From positions 124,001 through 188,000 of the forward strand of contig NZ_QOVG01000006.1 in NCBI RefSeq assembly GCF_010119615.1: 64,000 nt of DNA. Direction: 5' to 3'. The DNA comes from Pseudoxanthomonas gei (lineage in GTDB: Bacteria; Pseudomonadota; Gammaproteobacteria; Xanthomonadales; Xanthomonadaceae). The notes beneath the pieces are model-generated. The model was given only the letters and a program-made list of their open reading frames with translations. It had not been told where the DNA came from and made no database searches. A program made the position numbers and the translations under genes. This document shows, piece after piece, positions 8,858 through 17,556 of this stretch (its first letter is position 1; each line of letters begins with the position of its first letter).

Positions 8858-10897
8858 TTATCGGGCGACGAAACGGATCGCCTGGCCGCCGCCCGGCGCC
8901 AGCCGCAGGGTCAGCGTGTCGGCACTGGTGACGCTGCGTTCCTCGATCACGATGTCCTGCGGGGCGCGCTTCCAGTCTGCCTTGTCACCATCGCGGTAGA
9001 TCTGCGCCACATACTTTCGCCCAGGTTGCAGGAACGACAGCGGTGCCTGCAGTTCCCGCGCTTCCTCGTCCGACACCGAGCCCAGGTACCAGTCGTCCGA
9101 ATTGCGGTCCTTGCGCACGATGGTCACGTAGTCGCCGACTTCGCCATTGAGCACCCGGGTCTCGTCCCAGTCCACCGGCACGTCCTCGATGAACTTGAAC
9201 GGGCCGGGATTCTTCTCGTAGTTCTCCAGCAGATCGGCGGCCATCTGGATCGGACTGTAGATCACCACGTACAGGGCCAGCTGCTTGGCCCAGGTGGTGG
9301 CCACGCCGTCGGGCGCGCGCGTCTTCATGCCGAAGATGCCGGGCGTGTAGTCCATGGGCCCGGCCAGCAGGCGGGTGAATACCAGGTTGGCCTCGTGTTC
9401 GGGTGGGTTGCCAGGCACGCCCCAGGCGCTGAACTCCATGCCCCTGGCACCTTCCCGCGATATCCAGTTGGGATAGGTGCGGCGAAGGCCGGTGTCCTTG
9501 ATGGGTTCGTGCGGGTTGACGGCGATATGGCGCTTGGCCGCCTCGGTGACCACCTTGAGATGATGACGCGCCATGTCCTGGCCTTCATGCCAGGCGTAAT
9601 GCACCTTGCCGGCCAGGCCCATGACCTTGGCCTGGCCGGCATCGGCGACATAGCCGGTCTTGACCGCGTTGATGCCCAGCCGCTGGTACAGGTCGAAGGC
9701 CGCGTCCATCTGCGATTCATAATGCGCGGCGTTGCCGGAGGTCTCGTGATGGCCGATCAGTCGCACGTTCCTCGACTTCGCGTACGCGGCGAGCTTTTCG
9801 ATATCGAAATCCGGATACGGCTGGGTGAAGCTGAAGTCCTCGCCATTGCCGAACCAGTCGCCATCCCAGCCCACGTTCCAGCCTTCGACCAGCACGCCAC
9901 CGAAGCCGTGCCTGGCAGCGAAGTCGATGTGCTTCATCACGTTTTGATTGGTGGCGCCATGCTTGGGGCCGGACGCCCACGTCTTCCGGTCCAGGTGCAT
10001 TTCCCACCACACCCCCACGTACTTCATCGGCTTGACCCAGGACACATCCCCGAGCGTGTTGGGTTCGTTGAGGTTGAGGATCAGCGACGAAGTCACCAGC
10101 CCGCCGGCATCGTCGGACACCTGCAACGTGCGCCAGGGCGTGTTGAACGGTGCATTGCGCACCACCTTGCCATCGCCGATGCCGGGCGTCAGGTCGGCCC
10201 TGAGCTTGCGGCCTTCGATGCGCGTGAGGTTCATGCCGGCGTAGTCGACCAGCGCGGCCTCATGGATGGACAGGTGCAGGCCGTTGTCGGTGCGCAGGGT
10301 GATGGGGGTCTGCGCATCGCCGACTTCCTGCAGTGGCGTGCGGTGGTAGAGGTATTCCTCGCGGTTCCATTCGCCGGCCGGAATCCACCACGCGGTCGCC
10401 GGCTCGGCGATGTTGAACTCGGTCAGTTCGCTGCCGATCCTCACCTGCTCCAGGCCGGGCTGCTTCGGGAATTCGTAGCGGAAACCCAGGCCGTCGTCAT
10501 AGACGCGGAACACCACGTCGATGCTGCGCTTGGGTGCAGTCTTTTCCTTCAGGGTGACGCGGAGCTCGTTGTAGTGGTTGCGGATGCGGCGGCGCTCGCC
10601 CCAGGGCTGCTCCCAGCTCTGGTCGAAGCTGGACTCCGAATGCCGGGCGATGACGAAGTTGCGTTCGAACTTGGGCACGTCCAGGAAGATGAAGCCAAGT
10701 CGCGAAGGCGTGATGACCGGCTTGCCGCCGCGCAATACAGCGTAACTGGGCCGGCCGTCATTGTCGGTGGTGACTTCCACCGCCAGGCTGCCATCAGGCG
10801 AAGCGATGCCGACCTTCGGTAGGACCGGAGCCGACGGCGCCGCCAGCACCTGGGTGGAAACGCACAGGACGGTCAGCGCGAACAGGCGAAGGAGCAT
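8858..10897 (-). CDS. Glycoside hydrolase family 97, alpha-glucosidase/alpha-galactosidase-like
   Basis: 679 aa with a signal peptide (LLRLFALTVLCVSTQVLAAP). It matches GH97 (SusB-like) end to end: an N-terminal beta-sandwich ('ASPDGSLAVEV', 'RLGFIF'), a central (beta/alpha)8 barrel with VEGWNVGWDGDW (~337-348), and the acidic-residue strands NPHEPIKDTG (~460) and MEFSAWG (~485). A C-terminal sandwich ends the protein. The family releases glucose or galactose from alpha-linked oligosaccharides in the periplasm. ATG 10897 is taken because the signal peptide begins there. It is the last gene of the long minus-strand run. Whether inverting (glucosidase) or retaining (galactosidase) is undecided without alignment. 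Confidence 0.92.
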   Translation of the reverse strand: MLLRLFALTVLCVSTQVLAAPSAPVLPKVGIASPDGSLAVEVTTDNDGRPSYAVLRGGKPVITPSRLGFIFLDVPKFERNFVIARHSESSFDQSWEQPWGERRRIRNHYNELRVTLKEKTAPKRSIDVVFRVYDDGLGFRYEFPKQPGLEQVRIGSELTEFNIAEPATAWWIPAGEWNREEYLYHRTPLQEVGDAQTPITLRTDNGLHLSIHEAALVDYAGMNLTRIEGRKLRADLTPGIGDGKVVRNAPFNTPWRTLQVSDDAGGLVTSSLILNLNEPNTLGDVSWVKPMKYVGVWWEMHLDRKTWASGPKHGATNQNVMKHIDFAARHGFGGVLVEGWNVGWDGDWFGNGEDFSFTQPYPDFDIEKLAAYAKSRNVRLIGHHETSGNAAHYESQMDAAFDLYQRLGINAVKTGYVADAGQAKVMGLAGKVHYAWHEGQDMARHHLKVVTEAAKRHIAVNPHEPIKDTGLRRTYPNWISREGARGMEFSAWGVPGNPPEHEANLVFTRLLAGPMDYTPGIFGMKTRAPDGVATTWAKQLALYVVIYSPIQMAADLLENYEKNPGPFKFIEDVPVDWDETRVLNGEVGDYVTIVRKDRNSDDWYLGSVSDEEARELQAPLSFLQPGRKYVAQIYRDGDKADWKRAPQDIVIEERSVTSADTLTLRLAPGGGQAIRFVAR

Positions 10898-10945
10898 GCG
10901 GGCATCCGGGTAGCGGCAATGAGCCCGCATCCTGCGCCAGTGGAC

Positions 10946-12142
10946 TCACCGCAACAAGCTGGGTCGCCGGCCGAATACGTATGCAAGCGCCGCATGCACC
11001 GGCAGCAGCAGGGCGATCCAGCTCTGGTTGTACTGTAGTGCAAAGGGCAGCCAGTGGATGATCCACGCCACTGCCGCGAGTCCGGCGACGGTCATCAACA
11101 GCCAGCCGAACCACGCTGCAGGACGGCGCCCGCGCAGCAGGGTGACCGCCCCGGGCAGCAGCAGCAGGCACAGCGGATTGAGCAGTAGCAGGTTGCGATT
11201 GGCCCATGCCGCCTGGTGTTCGGTGAAACCCCACAGGAACACCAGCACCGCGCCGCACAGGCCGCACACCAGCCACAACGGCATGGCGAGTGCGGCCAGC
11301 AGTCGCGGCTTGCGTGGCGCCACCAGCACGATGGCCGCGGCAATCGCCAGGCCGGCCAGCAGCCACGGCCACCAGTGCCGCGGCTGCTCGGCTGGTTCCG
11401 GCGAGATGCGGTGCTCGACAAGAACCTGCTCGGCCTGCACCAGCGGGCGCCCCGCCGCGTTCTTTGCCTCGCGCAGGCTGTCGGCCAGGCGCATCGGCAC
11501 GTAGGCCTCTTCCCAGCGCGACATCGGCACATCCGCATACGGCCCCAGGCCGATGTCGAAACCCAGCCACATCCACGGCACCGGCGAGACCAGGCGCACC
11601 GCTTCGCTGCGGAAGGTGTTGCCCCGCGAGCGGCCGACCATCTGCGGCTTCAGCGCCCCGCCCATCGCGGTGTCCAGCGAATCGCGCACCTGGGTGGAAC
11701 AGTTGGAGGTGAAGTAGTCGTAGCGGTAGCGCGCGTTTTCAGGCTTGGCGCGTTCGGCCAGTGCCGCGGCCAGCGAGCGTGCCTGGTCGGCGGGCAGGTC
11801 CAGCCACTGCAGTTTCACCCCGCGCCCGACCTCGCGGTAATAGGAGAGGTCCTGTTGCAGGGGCAGGGCGACCAGGTAGTACTGCATGTCGCCATGGGCG
11901 AAGCGGTCGACGAAGCCGGGCTCGGCCATGTCGAAGAAGCCGAAATTGTACGAGGTCGCCTCACCGGTCTGCGCATCCACCACCACTATTGCGTCGTGGC
12001 CGAAGCGCTCGAAGAAGATCTCGCCGGGCTGCATGGTCATCACGCCGATGCGCGGGGCGGCGGCGGGCGTAGCCGCCCACGCCGCATTGCCAAGCGCAAG
12101 CAACCCCAGGAACAGGGCCGGCAGCAGAAACCGGACCAGCAT
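10946..12142 (-). CDS. DUF4105 domain-containing envelope protein
   Basis: 398 aa. Signal peptide (MLVRFLLPALFLGLLALG...AWA), then a DUF4105/Lnb-N-type periplasmic domain (~25-200) with EIFFERFGHDAIVV, NFGFFD and the conserved YDYFTSNCSTQVRD containing a Cys. Then four to five hydrophobic segments form a C-terminal membrane part. Lnb-type proteins act in lipoprotein N-acylation in some Bacteroidota, but the function in Xanthomonadaceae is unknown and should not be transferred. ATG 12142 is 19 nt after the corC stop, so it belongs to the corC transcript. The GH97 gene follows 48 nt later. Confidence 0.85.
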   Translation of the reverse strand: MLVRFLLPALFLGLLALGNAAWAATPAAAPRIGVMTMQPGEIFFERFGHDAIVVVDAQTGEATSYNFGFFDMAEPGFVDRFAHGDMQYYLVALPLQQDLSYYREVGRGVKLQWLDLPADQARSLAAALAERAKPENARYRYDYFTSNCSTQVRDSLDTAMGGALKPQMVGRSRGNTFRSEAVRLVSPVPWMWLGFDIGLGPYADVPMSRWEEAYVPMRLADSLREAKNAAGRPLVQAEQVLVEHRISPEPAEQPRHWWPWLLAGLAIAAAIVLVAPRKPRLLAALAMPLWLVCGLCGAVLVFLWGFTEHQAAWANRNLLLLNPLCLLLLPGAVTLLRGRRPAAWFGWLLMTVAGLAAVAWIIHWLPFALQYNQSWIALLLPVHAALAYVFGRRPSLLR

Positions 12143-12161
12143 GTGAGCGCGGGCGGACAAC

Positions 12162-13037
<876 letters not shown>

Positions 13038-13097
13038 TGCGTGTTTGCTGGGATGCAGCCCGGGGGGAGGGCGTCGGCGGCAGTCTAGCAGGCCCGC

Positions 13098-13718
13098 TCA
13101 GGGGGCTGCGTCGACGGACGGCGCCGTTGCGGCCGCCGGTTCGGGATCCTCGGCCAGGTCCAGGCTGTAGCTGCAGCCGACCAGGGTCTTGCCCGGATGC
13201 GAGGCCACATTGGAGACATTGAGGACCACCGAGCGGATGAAGGTGACGCCGGCTTCGGCATTGGGTTCCTCGATGCTGACCAGTTCCTTGCCGAACATGG
13301 CCTTGGCCGGCGTGTCGATGGCGGTCTCGAGCTCAAGCTGCTTGGCCAGCGGCCGCGGGTCGGGCAGGTCGAGCAGGCCGATGATGCTGTCGCCGGTGAA
13401 GGCGATATGGTCGGTGGCGTGGCCGAACACCATGATGGGGGTGTTCAACATGAACTCGGTCATGAACAGGTTGGCTTGCGGTAGGGGACGCCAGCCCAGC
13501 GCCACGGCCTGCAGCGGATCGGCCAGCGCCGGCGCCAGGTAGTGGAAATCAGCCAGTTCCTTGCGGCACTCGATCAGGGCCGGCAGGTCGATCCGGGCCA
13601 GGTCGAGCTTTTCCGCATCGACGGCGGTAGTGGCGGCGGGAGTCGACGGAGCTGGCACGGTCTGGGCCAGCGCCGGGAATGGCAGCGACAGCGCCAGGGA
13701 AAGCAGGAGACGGCGCAT
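13098..13718 (-). CDS. Conserved hypothetical exported protein
   Basis: 206 aa, not recognised. A clear signal peptide (MRRLLLSLALSLPFPALAQ) predicts periplasmic export; the mature N-terminus and the C-terminus are Pro/Ala-rich and low in complexity. The folded part (~40-190) has two Cys (CRKELADF; GCSYSLDL) that could form a disulfide. It starts 2 nt after the ybeY stop, so it is co-expressed with ybeY and corC, suggesting a family-specific envelope role. No enzyme motif is visible. Confidence 0.8.
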   Translation of the reverse strand: MRRLLLSLALSLPFPALAQTVPAPSTPAATTAVDAEKLDLARIDLPALIECRKELADFHYLAPALADPLQAVALGWRPLPQANLFMTEFMLNTPIMVFGHATDHIAFTGDSIIGLLDLPDPRPLAKQLELETAIDTPAKAMFGKELVSIEEPNAEAGVTFIRSVVLNVSNVASHPGKTLVGCSYSLDLAEDPEPAAATAPSVDAAP

Positions 13719-13720
13719 GC

Positions 13721-14212
13721 CTAGTCCTCGATGGTGTAGGGGTCGTTGATGCCGAGTTCGGCCAGGATTTCGCGTTCCAGCTGTTCCATTGCTTCGGCCT
13801 CGCGGTCGTCTTCATGGTTCCAGCCCAGCAGGTGCAGGGCGCCGTGCACGGTCAGGTGGGCGTAGTGGGACGCAAGCTTCTTCTTCTGCTCCCTGGCCTC
13901 ACGTGCCACCACCGGTGCGCAGATCACCAGGTCGCCGAGCAGCGGCATCTTGAAGCCCTTCGGCATCTTCACGCCTTCGGCGATTTCCGCCGGAAAGCTC
14001 AGCACGTTGGTGGCGTAGTCCTTGCCGCGGTAATGGCGGTTGAGTGCGCGTCCTTCCTTGGTGTCGACGATGCGCACGGCCAGGTCGGCCTCGCGGATGC
14101 GCCCGTCCAGCGCCGCGGCGACCCACTTGCGGAAGCTGACCGCCGACGGCAGTCCCGCACGCGGCAGGGCGTAGCTGACGGAGACTTCGAGTATCACGGG
14201 ACCCTGGGTCAT
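13721..14212 (-). CDS. ybeY: Endoribonuclease YbeY
   Basis: 163 aa. The zinc motif H-x3-H-x5-H is present as HGALHLLGWNH (His123, His127, His133), with the family block YRGKDYATNVLSFP. YbeY is a metal-dependent RNase involved in 16S rRNA 3'-end maturation and 70S quality control. The frame is open to 14272, but ATG 14212 is preferred because the protein then starts like the family, and the upstream codons are formed by a REP palindrome. The ribosome-binding site is weak. It lies between phoH and corC, as in most Proteobacteria. Confidence 0.95.
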   Translation of the reverse strand: MTQGPVILEVSVSYALPRAGLPSAVSFRKWVAAALDGRIREADLAVRIVDTKEGRALNRHYRGKDYATNVLSFPAEIAEGVKMPKGFKMPLLGDLVICAPVVAREAREQKKKLASHYAHLTVHGALHLLGWNHEDDREAEAMEQLEREILAELGINDPYTIED

Positions 14213-14224
14213 GGTTTGATTTCT

Positions 14225-14300
14225 GTAGAGCCGGGCTTGCCCGGCTGCTGTTGATGGTTCTGGCTGGTTCACGAATAAGCAGCCGGAAAGCCGGCTCTAC
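14225..14300. repeat. Pair of inverted GTAG-type REP palindromes between phoH and ybeY
   Basis: One element reads GTAGAGCCGGGCTTGCCCGG from 14225 (to ~14249); the second, on the opposite strand at 14278-14300, reads GTAGAGCCGGCTTTCCGGCT. Each has a GTAG head and an internal GCCGG/CCGGC stem, and the two face each other across 28 nt. This is the arrangement of the GTAG REP dyads known in Stenotrophomonas. The whole unit can fold into a large hairpin in the phoH-ybeY message. Confidence 0.8.
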
Positions 14301-14317
14301 AAAGAAAGGTCACTGCA

Positions 14318-15301
14318 TCAGATCTGTTCGGCATCGGCATCCTTGCCATCGCGCGCATCGTAAGCCTGCACGATCTTCGCCACCAGCGGATGACGCACTA
14401 CGTCGCGTGAAGTGAAGAAGGTGAAGCTGATTCCTTCCACCCCGCGCAGCACTTCCAGCCCGTCCTTAAGTCCGGACTTGACGTGCTTGGGCAGATCGAT
14501 CTGGGTCAGGTCGCCGGTGACCACCGCGGTGCTGCCATAGCCGATGCGGGTCAGGAACATCTTCATCTGTTCGATGGTGGTGTTCTGCGCCTCGTCCAGG
14601 ATCACGAACGCATCGTTGAGCGTGCGTCCGCGCATATAGGCAAGCGGCGCGATCTCGATGACGTTCTTCTCCAGCAGCTTGATCACCTTTTCCACGCCCA
14701 GCATTTCGTAGAGCGCGTCGTAGAGCGGTCGCAGGTAGGGATCGACTTTCTGGCTCAGGTCGCCCGGCAGGAAACCGAGCTTCTCGCCGGCTTCCACCGC
14801 CGGCCGCACCAGGATCAGGCGTTGCACCCGCGATTCGTTGAGTGCCTCCACCGCGCTGGCCACGGCCAGGAAGGTCTTGCCGGTGCCGGCCGGGCCAATG
14901 CCGAAGTTGATGTCATGGGTGGCGATGGCATGCAGGTAACCGGCCTGGTTGGGGCCGCGCCCGCGCACGGTGCCGCGCTTGACCTTGATGGCGACTTCCT
15001 GCGGCTCGTATCCGCCAGAAGCTACATGGGAGACGTTGGCCTCGTTGAGCCGCAGGTGGATGGCTTCACTGTCGAAAGTCTCCTCGCCGGCCTCCTGGTA
15101 CAGCGCGCGCAGCAGCTTCTCGGTGGCTTTCACTTCCGCAGCAGGGCCGGTGACCTTGAAGATGTTGCCGCGGTTGGCGATTTCCACGCCAAGGCGCAAT
15201 TCGATCTGGCGCAGGTGCGCGTCGAACGGGCCGGCCAGGTTGGCCAGGTGCTCGATGTTCTCGGGTTCAAGCAGGAATTCGCGTTTTTCGGTTGCAGTCA
15301 T
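14318..15301 (-). CDS. phoH: PhoH family ATPase (YbeZ)
   Basis: 327 aa. An N-terminal KH-like region (~20-100: 'HLRQIELRLGVEI', 'GNIFKVTG') is followed by the PhoH NTPase with Walker A GPAGTGKT (136-143) and Walker B-like FVILDEAQN. The Q-T-D-L-T-Q-I-D-L-P block and the FFTSRDVVRHPLV end are also present. PhoH/YbeZ is an RNA-associated ATPase that partners with YbeY. ATG 15301 avoids overlap with the gene before it and leaves 7 nt. The other candidate, ATG 15328, would overlap that gene by 20 nt. Confidence 0.95.
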   Translation of the reverse strand: MTATEKREFLLEPENIEHLANLAGPFDAHLRQIELRLGVEIANRGNIFKVTGPAAEVKATEKLLRALYQEAGEETFDSEAIHLRLNEANVSHVASGGYEPQEVAIKVKRGTVRGRGPNQAGYLHAIATHDINFGIGPAGTGKTFLAVASAVEALNESRVQRLILVRPAVEAGEKLGFLPGDLSQKVDPYLRPLYDALYEMLGVEKVIKLLEKNVIEIAPLAYMRGRTLNDAFVILDEAQNTTIEQMKMFLTRIGYGSTAVVTGDLTQIDLPKHVKSGLKDGLEVLRGVEGISFTFFTSRDVVRHPLVAKIVQAYDARDGKDADAEQI

Positions 15302-15308
15302 GGGTTGC

Positions 15309-15608
15309 TCAGTGCCTGGTCTGGTCATCGGCGTCGTCGACGCGCCATTGGTGGAATACGTAAGCCTCGTCGTCGATCAGTGCGTGATCGAAGTGCGAGG
15401 CGTCGGGCGCGTCCTCGCGTCGGACCTGGCTGGGATCTTCCTGCACCCCCGTGACACGCCAGCCGGCTTCGCGCAGAAATTCGCTGGCGCGGCGAACAGG
15501 ATCCTCGGCCAGTCCGGGGATCTGGTAGCAGAGCACGAAGGCGCCACCGAATTCCTGGAAATCGGGAGTATCGGGAAGGGGTACGGCCTCGAGTACGAAG
15601 ACCCACAA
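15309..15608 (-). CDS. Conserved small hypothetical protein upstream of phoH
   Basis: 99 aa, not recognised. It is acidic and soluble, with no signal peptide or membrane segment; it begins MWVFVLEAVPLP and contains REAGWRVTGVQEDP and DEAYVFHQWRVDD. It ends 7 nt before phoH, so the two are almost certainly one transcript. This coupling, and codon use like its neighbours, is the main evidence that it is a real gene. Confidence 0.65.
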   Translation of the reverse strand: MWVFVLEAVPLPDTPDFQEFGGAFVLCYQIPGLAEDPVRRASEFLREAGWRVTGVQEDPSQVRREDAPDASHFDHALIDDEAYVFHQWRVDDADDQTRH

Positions 15609-15716
15609 CTTTGGGGCGTTCTGGTCGATGGCAAGCGGGCCGCAGTGGGCGGTGCAGGGTATCGCGGGCGGGTGAAGGCGACCAGACGATAACCGTTCGT
15701 CGGCAGCGACTTGCAG

Positions 15717-15736
15717 TTAATTAATTGATGAATTAA
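15717..15736. promoter_or_regulatory. AT-rich dyad just upstream of the tetR gene, candidate operator
   Basis: TTAATT (15717-15722) and AATTAA (15731-15736) form an inverted repeat across 8 nt, in an AT-rich island ending 10 nt before the TetR start in otherwise GC-rich DNA. This is where a self-regulating TetR protein would bind. The internal bases match poorly, so the site is tentative. Confidence 0.4.
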
Positions 15737-15746
15737 ATATTAGTCC

Positions 15747-16448
15747 ATGACCAGCTCTCCGCCTGTTCCCGATACGAACCCCACACCGGCCCCGCACAGA
15801 AAGGCCGCGAAGCGACGCTCGCCCGGCCGCCCGGTGGCCGACTCGCCTGACCTGCGCCTGCAACTGGTGGACGCGGCATTGGCCTGTTTCGTGCGCAAGG
15901 GCATCGCTGCGACCTCCTTGCGCGATATAGCCAGCGAGGCTGGAGTGACGCCGGCACTGCTGCATTACTACTTCGGCGACAAGGAGCAGCTGCAGGCGGA
16001 AGTGATCAGCCGCAAGATCCTTCCTGTGTTCACGGGGTTGCGCGAACCGCTGGTGAAGGCGGGGGACGACATCGCCGCGCTGATCGGGGGCTTTGTCAAC
16101 GGTATCGGCGCCATCGTGGTCGAGCATCCGTGGCTGCCTGCCCTGTGGGTACGCGAGGTGCTTTGCGACGGCGGCGCGCTGCGCGACCTGCTGTTCGAAC
16201 AGCTGGGGCCGCAGCTTCCGCAAATGATGGCTGGCCGCTTCGCCGAGGCCCAGGCAAAGGGACGGATCAATCCTGATCTGGATCCACGCCTGCTGATGGT
16301 TTCACTGGTGGGGCTGACCCTGTTCCCGGCCGCAGGCGCTCCGATCTGGCGGCGCCTGTTCAACGCCGATGACCTCAATTTCGACACCGTGCGCCTGCAT
16401 ACGCTTTCTTTGCTGGATCGCGGATTGGAGCTGGACCGTGAGCAATAG
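15747..16448 (+). CDS. TetR/AcrR family transcriptional regulator
   Basis: 233 aa. A ~25-residue Pro-rich, basic leader precedes the TetR HTH (~38-86) with ALACFVRKGIAATSLRDIA and GVTPALLHYYFGDKEQL, a textbook recognition helix. The rest is an all-helical ligand/dimer domain. It heads a plus-strand cassette with an HlyD-type lipoprotein, an ABC ATPase and an ABC-2 permease; the hlyD start overlaps its stop by 11 nt. It therefore most likely represses this exporter until a toxic ligand binds. Confidence 0.93.
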   Translation: MTSSPPVPDTNPTPAPHRKAAKRRSPGRPVADSPDLRLQLVDAALACFVRKGIAATSLRDIASEAGVTPALLHYYFGDKEQLQAEVISRKILPVFTGLREPLVKAGDDIAALIGGFVNGIGAIVVEHPWLPALWVREVLCDGGALRDLLFEQLGPQLPQMMAGRFAEAQAKGRINPDLDPRLLMVSLVGLTLFPAAGAPIWRRLFNADDLNFDTVRLHTLSLLDRGLELDREQ

Positions 16449-17406
16449 GAAAACGCTTCCTCTGATGCTTCTGTGTGCGCTGGCCTTGTCGGCCTGCCAA
16501 CCGGGCGAATCGCAGGTGCTGGGTACGCTGGAGTGGGACCGGGTCACGCTGCCGGCGCCGGTGGCCGAGAAAATCGTGCGCATGGACGTACGCGAAGGCC
16601 AGCAGGTAGTGGCTGGCGCCCCACTGATGCAACTTGAATTGACCCGGACCCAGTCGCAGCTGGCCGTCGTGCAGGCGCAGGCGCAGCAGAGCCGTGAAGC
16701 GTTGTCCGAACTGGAAGCGGGTCCGCGCAGCGAGGAGATTGCCCAGGCCCGCGCCCAACTTTCGGCTGCGCAGGCGCAGGCCGCCGATGCCGGCGCCTAC
16801 TACGCGCGCCTGCAGCCGCTGGGAAGGCAGAGACTGGTGGCCGCCGCCGACGTGGATCGGGCGCGTGCCGCGGCCGGCAACGCCCAGGCGCAGGTGCGCG
16901 CAGCGCAGTCGGCCCTGCTCGAACTGGAGCGCGGTACGCGCAGCGAGCAGGTCGCGCAGGGGCGATCGGCGGTCGCTGCCGCGGAGGCCCAGGCCTTGGC
17001 CCAGAGCGTCTCGCTGGAAAAGCTCAATGTCGTCGCGCCGCGCGCAGGCCGCGTGGACAGCCTGCCCTACAAGCTGGGCGACCAGGCGCCGGTGGGTTCG
17101 CCGCTGGCGATCCTGCTGGTGGGCGACGCTCCTTACGCACGCGTGTACGTGCCGGAGCCGATGCGCGTGAACGTCAGGGTGGGGCAGATGGCGCGCGTGT
17201 TCGTCGACGGTCGCGAGGCTGCCTTTGACGGCCGCGTGCGCATGATTCGCAGCGAGCCGAGCTTTACGCCGTATTACGCGCTGTCCGGCCGTGATGCGGA
17301 GCGACTGAGCTACCTGGCCGAAATCACCCTGGACAAGGCCGATGCCGACCTGCCCGCCGGGATGCCGGTGCGCGTCGAGTTTGCGGCGACTGCAGATGGA
17401 AAGTAG
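16438..17406 (+). CDS. HlyD-family periplasmic adaptor, predicted lipoprotein
   Basis: 322 aa from GTG 16438, which overlaps the tetR stop and has GGAG upstream. The signal peptide ends in LALSAC, giving lipidated Cys20. Then come a lipoyl-like half (LEWDRVTLPAPVAEKIVRMD...EGQQVVAGAPL), a long Ala/Gln/Glu-rich helical hairpin (~75-190), and the second lipoyl half NVVAPRAGRVDSLPYKLGDQAPVG. A beta-barrel domain (YVPEPMRVNVRVGQMARVFVDG) completes a YbhG/HlyD-like membrane-fusion protein. It links the ABC-2 exporter encoded next to an outer-membrane channel, which is not encoded here. Confidence 0.92.
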   Translation: MSNRKTLPLMLLCALALSACQPGESQVLGTLEWDRVTLPAPVAEKIVRMDVREGQQVVAGAPLMQLELTRTQSQLAVVQAQAQQSREALSELEAGPRSEEIAQARAQLSAAQAQAADAGAYYARLQPLGRQRLVAAADVDRARAAAGNAQAQVRAAQSALLELERGTRSEQVAQGRSAVAAAEAQALAQSVSLEKLNVVAPRAGRVDSLPYKLGDQAPVGSPLAILLVGDAPYARVYVPEPMRVNVRVGQMARVFVDGREAAFDGRVRMIRSEPSFTPYYALSGRDAERLSYLAEITLDKADADLPAGMPVRVEFAATADGK

Positions 17407-17504
17407 TTTCCGTGGTGTTGCTTACGCTTGTCACTGCCGCAAAGGGGGGTGCCCAGCGCCTTCGGCTCGCGGGGTTCGGCTTGGAGCGCATGAGCAAAGT
17501 CACC

Positions 17505-17530
17505 GGGTTTCCGCCTTCGCGGGAATGACG
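17505..17530. repeat. Dispersed palindromic repeat (GTCATTCCCGCGAAGGCGG type)
   Basis: The stretch ends CCTTCGCGGGAATGACG; its complement CGTCATTCCCGCGAAGG is the core of a short repeat found between genes in many Proteobacteria, usually in many copies. Here it lies in the 150-bp gap between the hlyD-like gene and the ABC ATPase gene, inside what is otherwise one transcription unit. Confidence 0.6.
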
Positions 17531-17556
17531 GATGTTTTCTGCCTCGGTTCCACTGC

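Noticed and set aside
8789-10822. Long plus-strand open frame (677 codons) opposite the GH97 gene
   Set aside because: It is the antisense shadow of a clearly conserved gene: no ribosome-binding site, no domain, and His/Gly/Asp-rich composition expected from reversed GC-rich codons.
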